Source: an uncultured Bacteroidales bacterium (GTDB lineage: Bacteria > Bacteroidota > Bacteroidia > Bacteroidales > P3). Taken from it: 6,234 nucleotides of DNA. Shown here one piece after another: positions 5,209 through 6,234 of this stretch. Below the pieces are notes generated by a model that saw only the letters and a program-made list of their open reading frames with translations, made no database searches and had not been told where the DNA came from. A program made the position numbers and the translations under genes. Numbering within the stretch: position 1 is the first letter of the stretch; each line of letters begins with the position of its first letter. The stretch is taken from positions 1 to 6,234 of the forward strand of contig CALEPD010000059.1 of the NCBI GenBank assembly GCA_937910265.1, in the 5' to 3' direction.

Positions 5209-5838
5209 ATGGCTGAATTTGGCGAAATGATACAGGCATTGAATTTGGGCGATCTGGTGAGCGCTCCGATTGAGGCTTGTGTGGCTGGTGCGGAGGAGGC
5301 CAACAATGCCACGTTGGAGTATGTCCATTCATTGACTCTCGACAACGAGCACCGTGGGTTGAATTCAAAAATGCATTTTTCTTTTCGCGACGCAGCCACT
5401 GGAGCTACCAAGAAACTCTCCTTGCCACTCTTTTCGTTGCTTCCGGAGTCTGTTTGTGCAGACAGCTCTCTATTTAGTCATTTCGACGTACTCTCGGTTC
5501 AGTTTACATATCAGGATGTTGATTCAAGTGTACCCCGAACTATTACAGTGCCTTTGTTGGCATTGGTGCCCGTACCATATTTAAAAATAGAAGAAGCAAT
5601 TCTTCGTTTCTCAACCACTGTATCTGAAGTCAAAAGTGTTGTGGGTACAGAAAAAATATCAGCCGAAATGAAGGGCTCTTTTGCGGCCGCAAAAGACTGT
5701 ACGGCTGTACGCGAATCGCGTTATAATGTCATGCCGACCATCGATTTCAACATCACGGTCAGTGGGGGAGATGTTCCGGGTGGAATATCAAAGATGTTGG
5801 ATTTGTTGGGTGGGGCTGTCACTGTTACCGACGCCTGA
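5209..5838 (+). CDS. Compact DUF2589 domain protein with duplicated beta hairpin
   Basis: 209 residues from the ATG at 5209, which is 13 bp after the glycosyltransferase stop. A TTG at 5200 is in frame, but MAEFGEMIQALNLGDLVSAP is the characteristic family N-terminus, so the ATG is preferred. Residues 12-42 form the Ala-rich helix (DLVSAPIEACVAGAEEANNA). A hairpin unit then occurs twice: MHFSFRDAATGATKKLSLPL with FSLLPES (55-81), and VQFTYQDVDSSVPRTITVPL with LALVPVP (97-124). YLKIEEAILRF follows the second copy. A linker (140-170) contains AAKDCTAVRESRYNV, matching the first gene in the window. The C-terminal module is IDFNITVSGGDVPGGISKML plus DLLGG (178-202). There is no extra tail, so this is the most compact copy and perhaps the core subunit (inference). 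It is the last gene of the cluster, ending 41 bp before the convergent methyltransferase gene. Confidence 0.93.
   Translation: MAEFGEMIQALNLGDLVSAPIEACVAGAEEANNATLEYVHSLTLDNEHRGLNSKMHFSFRDAATGATKKLSLPLFSLLPESVCADSSLFSHFDVLSVQFTYQDVDSSVPRTITVPLLALVPVPYLKIEEAILRFSTTVSEVKSVVGTEKISAEMKGSFAAAKDCTAVRESRYNVMPTIDFNITVSGGDVPGGISKMLDLLGGAVTVTDA
5371..5580 (+). repeat. Internal duplication of the DUF2589 hairpin
   Basis: Residues 55-81 (bases 5371-5451) and 97-124 (bases 5497-5580) of the last cluster gene align along their whole length: an aromatic strand and Asp (HFSFRD, QFTYQD), a polar turn, then a basic residue, alternating strand and PL-x-x-L-x-P. Only the second copy continues into the family's usual PYLKIEE segment. 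The other copies in this cluster have one hairpin. The similarity is in protein, not in obvious DNA identity. Confidence 0.6.
5677..5696. repeat. Perfect 20-bp palindrome inside a coding region
   Basis: TCTTTTGCGGCCGCAAAAGA reads identically on both strands. It encodes SFAAAK plus the first two bases of the next codon within the linker of the last DUF2589 protein. The centre is the eight-base GCGGCCGC in otherwise A/T-leaning DNA. Just downstream are a CTGTACG direct repeat (5697-5703 and 5705-5711) and a CGCG-AAT-CGCG inverted repeat. It could form a hairpin in the mRNA or be a dyad protein-binding site, or be chance; nothing chooses between these. Confidence 0.7.
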
Positions 5839-5879
5839 ATGCGCTGACCATTATAACAATGAGCCTTTTTAGGGCAGTG
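5839..5879. terminator. Possible shared terminator between convergent genes
   Basis: Between the cluster's last stop and the convergent methyltransferase stop, GCTGAC (5843-5848) and GTCAGC (5879-5884, partly within the methyltransferase end) form a 6-bp inverted repeat. Inside it are CATT/AATG (5849-5852 and 5858-5861) and a GCCT-TTTTA-GGGC hairpin with one wobble. No strong GC stem followed by a T-tract is present, so the terminator call is tentative. Confidence 0.25.
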
Positions 5880-6234
5880 TCAGCTTCCCAATATGAATAC
5901 GGTATTCCGTTTGTGTAGGTCGATTTTACTACGTTCTTTTTTCCATTGTCCTGCTGTCCGTGTAACAATCTGTTGCGTTGGAAGCGTAAGGTCGCACGCC
6001 ACACATATCATGGTGCTGGGGTTGCAGTTTGCCGACAACGCCTCAAGCATCTGGTTGTTGCGGTAGGGCGCCTCGATGAAAATCTGACTTTGCCGTTCTT
6101 TCATAACTCTGGCTTCTAAGTTGTGAATGGCTTGGCTGCGTGCGGTTTTGTCTATGGGAAGGTATCCGACAAAGGCAAAATTTTGTCCATTCAAACCGCT
6201 TGCCATCAAGGCCAGCATCAACGACGATGGCCCA
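5880..6234 (-). CDS. RsmI-like SAM-dependent methyltransferase (5' partial)
   Basis: The minus-strand frame is open through the right edge, so the 117 visible residues are the C-terminal half of a protein; the short Bacteroidota form is usually about 230 residues by memory. It begins GPSSLMLALMASGLNGQNFA, the tetrapyrrole-methylase-fold motif GPS plus the SGL-(x)4-F-x-F-x-G(F/Y)LP signature. It continues through FIEAPYRNNQMLEAL, equivalent to the IFYESTHR region of RsmI, then CVACDLTLPTQQIVTRT and a KIDLHKRNTVFIL ending. RsmI proper 2'-O-methylates C1402 of 16S rRNA; whether this short paralogue does the same is not certain, so no symbol is given. It is convergent with the DUF2589 cluster and looks like a conserved chromosomal gene marking the cluster's right border. 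Confidence 0.9.
   Translation of the reverse strand, partial: GPSSLMLALMASGLNGQNFAFVGYLPIDKTARSQAIHNLEARVMKERQSQIFIEAPYRNNQMLEALSANCNPSTMICVACDLTLPTQQIVTRTAGQWKKERSKIDLHKRNTVFILGS

Noticed and set aside
5138..5411. Two overlapping minus-strand open frames
   Set aside because: They are antisense to the glycosyltransferase end and the last DUF2589 gene and show no recognisable motif.
1..5838. Phage tail, contractile injection or gas-vesicle cluster
   Set aside because: No sheath, tube, baseplate, ATPase, GvpA-like or terminase gene is recognisable; only the presence of many structural-looking paralogues suggested it.

Overview
The window most likely comes from a Bacteroidales chromosome (a Bacteroides, Prevotella or Muribaculaceae relative). 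The gene starts are mostly A/T-rich with no Shine-Dalgarno, which is typical of Bacteroidota. The right-hand flank is a methyltransferase of the short RsmI-like type found in that phylum, and the other genes resemble DUF2589 and DUF6734 families that I associate with Bacteroidota. The assignment rests on recognition, not on a search.

Bases 1 to about 5835 hold one co-directional cluster of eight plus-strand genes. In order: (1) a DUF2589-type protein cut off by the left edge, with an added beta-rich C-terminal domain; (2) a 259-residue, mainly helical protein whose two ends look like remnants of the same fold; (3) a DUF2589-like protein with a long Ser/Arg-rich linker; (4) a 72-residue four-cysteine zinc-ribbon protein; (5) a DUF2589 protein with an acidic Asn-rich tail; (6) a DUF2589 protein with a long basic repetitive tail; (7) a GT-A-like glycosyltransferase resembling DUF6734, with a DTD motif; (8) a compact DUF2589 protein with an internal duplication. 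Gaps are 2 to 42 bp except for a 94-bp gap before gene 7, so most or all of the cluster is probably one operon.

The family proteins share a layout: an Ala-rich N-terminal helix, a beta hairpin with a PL-(x)4-P-(x)-P-type core, a variable linker, and a C-terminal module built around a (M/L/I/V)P-x-G(I/M) motif. None has a visible signal peptide or membrane segment. My inference is that the cluster encodes a cytoplasmic assembly of several diverged subunits, with the zinc-ribbon protein and the glycosyltransferase as accessory parts. I know of no established function for DUF2589, and none can be derived from the sequence. This cluster is the best candidate here for an undescribed system.

Bases 5880 to 6234 hold the 3' part of a convergent minus-strand housekeeping methyltransferase, which probably marks the right border of the accessory cluster. 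A perfect 20-bp palindrome with a NotI-type core lies inside gene 8. I see no tRNA, rRNA, CRISPR array, insertion sequence or integrase. There is no gene-free stretch longer than 300 bases.
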